6,996 nucleotides of DNA, taken from JAAFIP01 sp043777795 (GTDB lineage Bacteria > Pseudomonadota > Gammaproteobacteria > Burkholderiales > Burkholderiaceae_C). Shown here piece after piece: positions 5,187 through 6,996 of the stretch. Where the stretch lies: positions 1-6,996 of the forward strand of contig JAYWHJ010000294.1 in the NCBI GenBank assembly GCA_043777795.1, given 5' to 3'. The first letter of the stretch is position 1; every line of letters begins with the position of its first letter. Below the pieces are notes generated by a model, which had not been told where the DNA came from, searched no databases, and saw only the letters and a program-made list of their open reading frames with translations. The translations under genes were made by a program, and so were the position numbers.

Positions 5187-6542
5187 TTAAACCGCGTCTG
5201 CACTCGACTCTGGTAACGTGACCTGAATGTCAGTGCCGTGGCCAGGCGCGGACACGATGCTCAGAACCCCGCCTTCAGCTTCTACACGAAAGCGCATTCC
5301 AACCAAACCGTATGCGGACTTCGGTTTTTTCGTTGCGTCAAAGCCCACACCATCGTCACGTACCGAGAGGTAGACTTGGCCGCCACTACTGGTCAGTTTC
5401 ACCCATACCTGAGTCGCCTTAGCGTACTTACTGATATTGGTAATAGACTCCTGAATCAGGCGGTAGACCATCAATTCAGCGGAGGGTTTTAGTTTGACGG
5501 GCGTCAGCTCACAGTGCACATGCACATCAACCTGCTCTGCAAACTCCCGGGCCAATATTTCTAGCGTCGTTACGAGTCCCAAGTTATTCAACGCTGACGG
5601 GCGAAGATCTTCTGTGATGCGCCGTTTTAGGGCAATACCGCCGTTGAGTGCTTCGACTAGATGGTTAAGACGCTCCATGGCGTCTGGTGCGGTATTGCCT
5701 AAGCGCGACTTAATTCTTGCAGCATCGAGTTTTGCCGAGGTAAGCAATGCACCCAGTTCGTCATGCAAATCCCGTGCTAAACGGCTGCGCTCATCTTCGC
5801 GCGCTGTTTCTAGGTGCTGGGTCAACTCAGTCAATTGCCCAGTGCGCTGACGCACTTGAACCTCCAGTCGATCGCGCTCCGCTTGCAGCATACGACCAAG
5901 CTCCAGTTGATGCCGATCATGTGCTGCAAGCTGGCGAAGATACAGAAATAGCGCCAACAAACTGACGGCACTGAGGGCGGCGATACCTACACGGCTAAGA
6001 AACAGGGTGCGGTAGATGCCTCGCCGCCCTTGCGCTACTTTGCTAGACTCATGTTCTAGCAATTGCGCTGCCACCACGCGAATCGCGTCCATCTTCTCTT
6101 TGCCGACTCCGCTTAATATTATTTCTTTGCTGGCTTGGGTTTTACCTTCGTCGAAAAGGCGAACTGTCAATGCCAGTTCTGATAAATTGCTTTCTGTTAA
6201 CTTGTGCAACAAAGCGACCATTCCTTTTGCTTGCACTTCGTCCTCGTAGTGGGTGTCTAACAACTTAAAGGCAGACTCAATTTCTTTAAGTGCAGATGCG
6301 TAGGGTTGCAAGTACTCGTTTTGACCCGTCAAAAGGTACCCACGCTGGCCGGTTTCAGCCTCGACAATGCTTCTCGTCAAACGTTGGATGGCAACCCGCG
6401 CTGTGGCCATCTCGCCGACATCATCGAGCCGATTCACCGATTGCATGTAAGAGCCTTCGCTGATAAATACCATCGCCATCATCGCCATGCATGCCAACGG
6501 AAAGACAATTGGGCTGCGTTTGAGGTAGTTGAGAAATTTCAT
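5187..6542 (-). CDS. CHASE3-domain sensor histidine kinase (HisKA_3 / NarX-UhpB type)
   Basis: The 451-residue product has an N-terminal membrane helix (about 11-28), a periplasmic CHASE3 domain (about 36-172) with its hallmark ETGQRGYLLTGQNEYL at 63-78, a second membrane helix (about 183-203) and a coiled linker (205-248). A HisKA_3 dimerisation domain follows, with phospho-acceptor H260 in EDERSRLARDLHDELG. The HATPase domain has its N box at QESITNI (N369), DDGVGFD at 396-402 and the YGLVGM lid motif at 411-416. All key kinase residues are present. The kinase should autophosphorylate on H260 and pass the phosphate to a NarL/FixJ-type regulator; the divergent regulator 56 bases away is the obvious partner. 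The CHASE3 ligand is unknown. The start is fixed by the membrane helix; an upstream in-frame stop lies 30 bases before it, and the Shine-Dalgarno sequence is weak (AGAG). Confidence 0.95.
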   Translation of the reverse strand: MKFLNYLKRSPIVFPLACMAMMAMVFISEGSYMQSVNRLDDVGEMATARVAIQRLTRSIVEAETGQRGYLLTGQNEYLQPYASALKEIESAFKLLDTHYEDEVQAKGMVALLHKLTESNLSELALTVRLFDEGKTQASKEIILSGVGKEKMDAIRVVAAQLLEHESSKVAQGRRGIYRTLFLSRVGIAALSAVSLLALFLYLRQLAAHDRHQLELGRMLQAERDRLEVQVRQRTGQLTELTQHLETAREDERSRLARDLHDELGALLTSAKLDAARIKSRLGNTAPDAMERLNHLVEALNGGIALKRRITEDLRPSALNNLGLVTTLEILAREFAEQVDVHVHCELTPVKLKPSAELMVYRLIQESITNISKYAKATQVWVKLTSSGGQVYLSVRDDGVGFDATKKPKSAYGLVGMRFRVEAEGGVLSIVSAPGHGTDIQVTLPESSADAV

Positions 6543-6569
6543 CTTTACTCTAAGGGCATAAGTGTGGGA

Positions 6570-6582
6570 TCATGCAGCATGA
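6570..6582. promoter_or_regulatory. Inverted repeat TCATGCAGCATGA in the kinase/regulator divergent gap
   Basis: TCATGC and GCATGA are exact reverse complements around one central A, in the middle of the 56-base gap between the kinase and regulator starts. A dimeric regulator could bind there and control both genes; autoregulation by the neighbouring NarL-type regulator is a reasonable guess. The repeat also contains an in-frame ATG (6572-6574) that could serve as a longer start for the regulator. Confidence 0.3.
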
Positions 6583-6598
6583 AGAGATACTACACACC

Positions 6599-6996
6599 AT
6601 GATCAGAATTGCAATTGTTGACGACCACGCTATGGTGCGCGCTGGTTTGCGTCAATTTTTTTCTGATCAAATAGACTTCTCTGTGGTGGCAGAAGCTGCC
6701 AATGGCAGGCAAGCGCTTGATATAGTCCGCAAAGGAGAAGTGGACGTAATTTTGATGGATATTTCGATGCCGGACCAGAGTGGTGTAGATGCGCTGATAG
6801 CCATCAAGGCTCGCGCGCCAGACCTGCCGGTATTGATCCTCAGTGGTTTTCCAGAGGAACACTATGCCACCACCATGCTGCGCCAAGGCGCCAGCGGTTA
6901 CCTGAACAAAGACTGCGATCCAGGGGAGATCGTCACCGCTATACGTACTGTGTACCGAGGGCGTAAATACATTACGGCGAGCGTGGCAGAGCGCTT
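6599..6996 (+). CDS. NarL/FixJ-type response regulator, receiver domain (cut by right edge)
   Basis: The frame is open from the ATG at 6599 to the window end: 132 codons with the receiver domain complete and the expected LuxR-type DNA-binding domain outside. Acidic residues D8 and D9 start the domain (MIRIAIVDDH), D54 in LMDISMP is the phosphorylation site, S82 in LILSGF is the switch Ser/Thr and K104 in GYLNKD is the conserved Lys. The VDDH...GASGYLNKD style is that of NarL/FixJ regulators, which pair with HisKA_3 kinases such as its divergent neighbour. MIRI at 6599 is the usual beginning for the family. An in-frame ATG at 6572 would add nine residues; neither start has a strong Shine-Dalgarno sequence (GAAGAG is about a dozen bases before 6599). 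The regulated genes are not shown; the adjacent small membrane-protein run is a candidate. Confidence 0.93.
   Translation, partial: MIRIAIVDDHAMVRAGLRQFFSDQIDFSVVAEAANGRQALDIVRKGEVDVILMDISMPDQSGVDALIAIKARAPDLPVLILSGFPEEHYATTMLRQGASGYLNKDCDPGEIVTAIRTVYRGRKYITASVAER

Overview
The window looks like chromosomal DNA of a betaproteobacterium, most likely a Comamonadaceae member of the Rhodoferax/Polaromonas/Acidovorax type. This rests on protein style, on the order of the small membrane-protein genes, and on an intergenic repeat at 1184-1250 that resembles a short repeat I recall from Comamonadaceae genomes. The assignment is from recognition only, not from a search.

Left part (1-2662, all minus strand): the N-terminal 250 codons of an exported multicopper oxidase run off the left edge. 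Upstream of it, 711 bases without a convincing gene (752-1462) hold several repeat and hairpin structures. Next comes a complete 12-TM-type MFS transporter (1463-2662).

Middle (2663-3542): a 334-base divergent control region separates the transporter from a plus-strand hemerythrin-like protein. It carries a perfect FNR/Anr-type box (TTGAT-N4-ATCAA) placed where it could activate the hemerythrin gene when oxygen is low, and two other operator-like palindromes. The hemerythrin has Gln where its family normally has the first-helix iron-binding His.

Right-centre (3539-4999, minus strand): a compact four-gene run, DUF1328 small membrane protein -> DUF883/ElaB-YqjD-like tail-anchored protein -> holin-like (DUF1469-type) membrane protein -> uncharacterised membrane protein. 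Spacing is 50, 32 and -4 bases. It looks like an envelope or stress module. Its last gene converges on the hemerythrin gene, and the two stop codons share one TTAA.

Right end (5187-6996): a CHASE3-HisKA_3-HATPase sensor kinase (minus) and a NarL/FixJ-type response regulator (plus, cut by the right edge) diverge from a 56-base gap. They look like a cognate pair. The kinase lies just upstream of the small membrane-protein run on the same strand, so control of that run by this pair is plausible but only inferred.

I see no rRNA, tRNA, CRISPR array, transposase or phage gene. I did not find a clearly new system. The best leads are the FNR box with the His-to-Gln hemerythrin, the repeat-bounded 240-base segment at 829-1068, and the uncharacterised last gene of the membrane-protein run.
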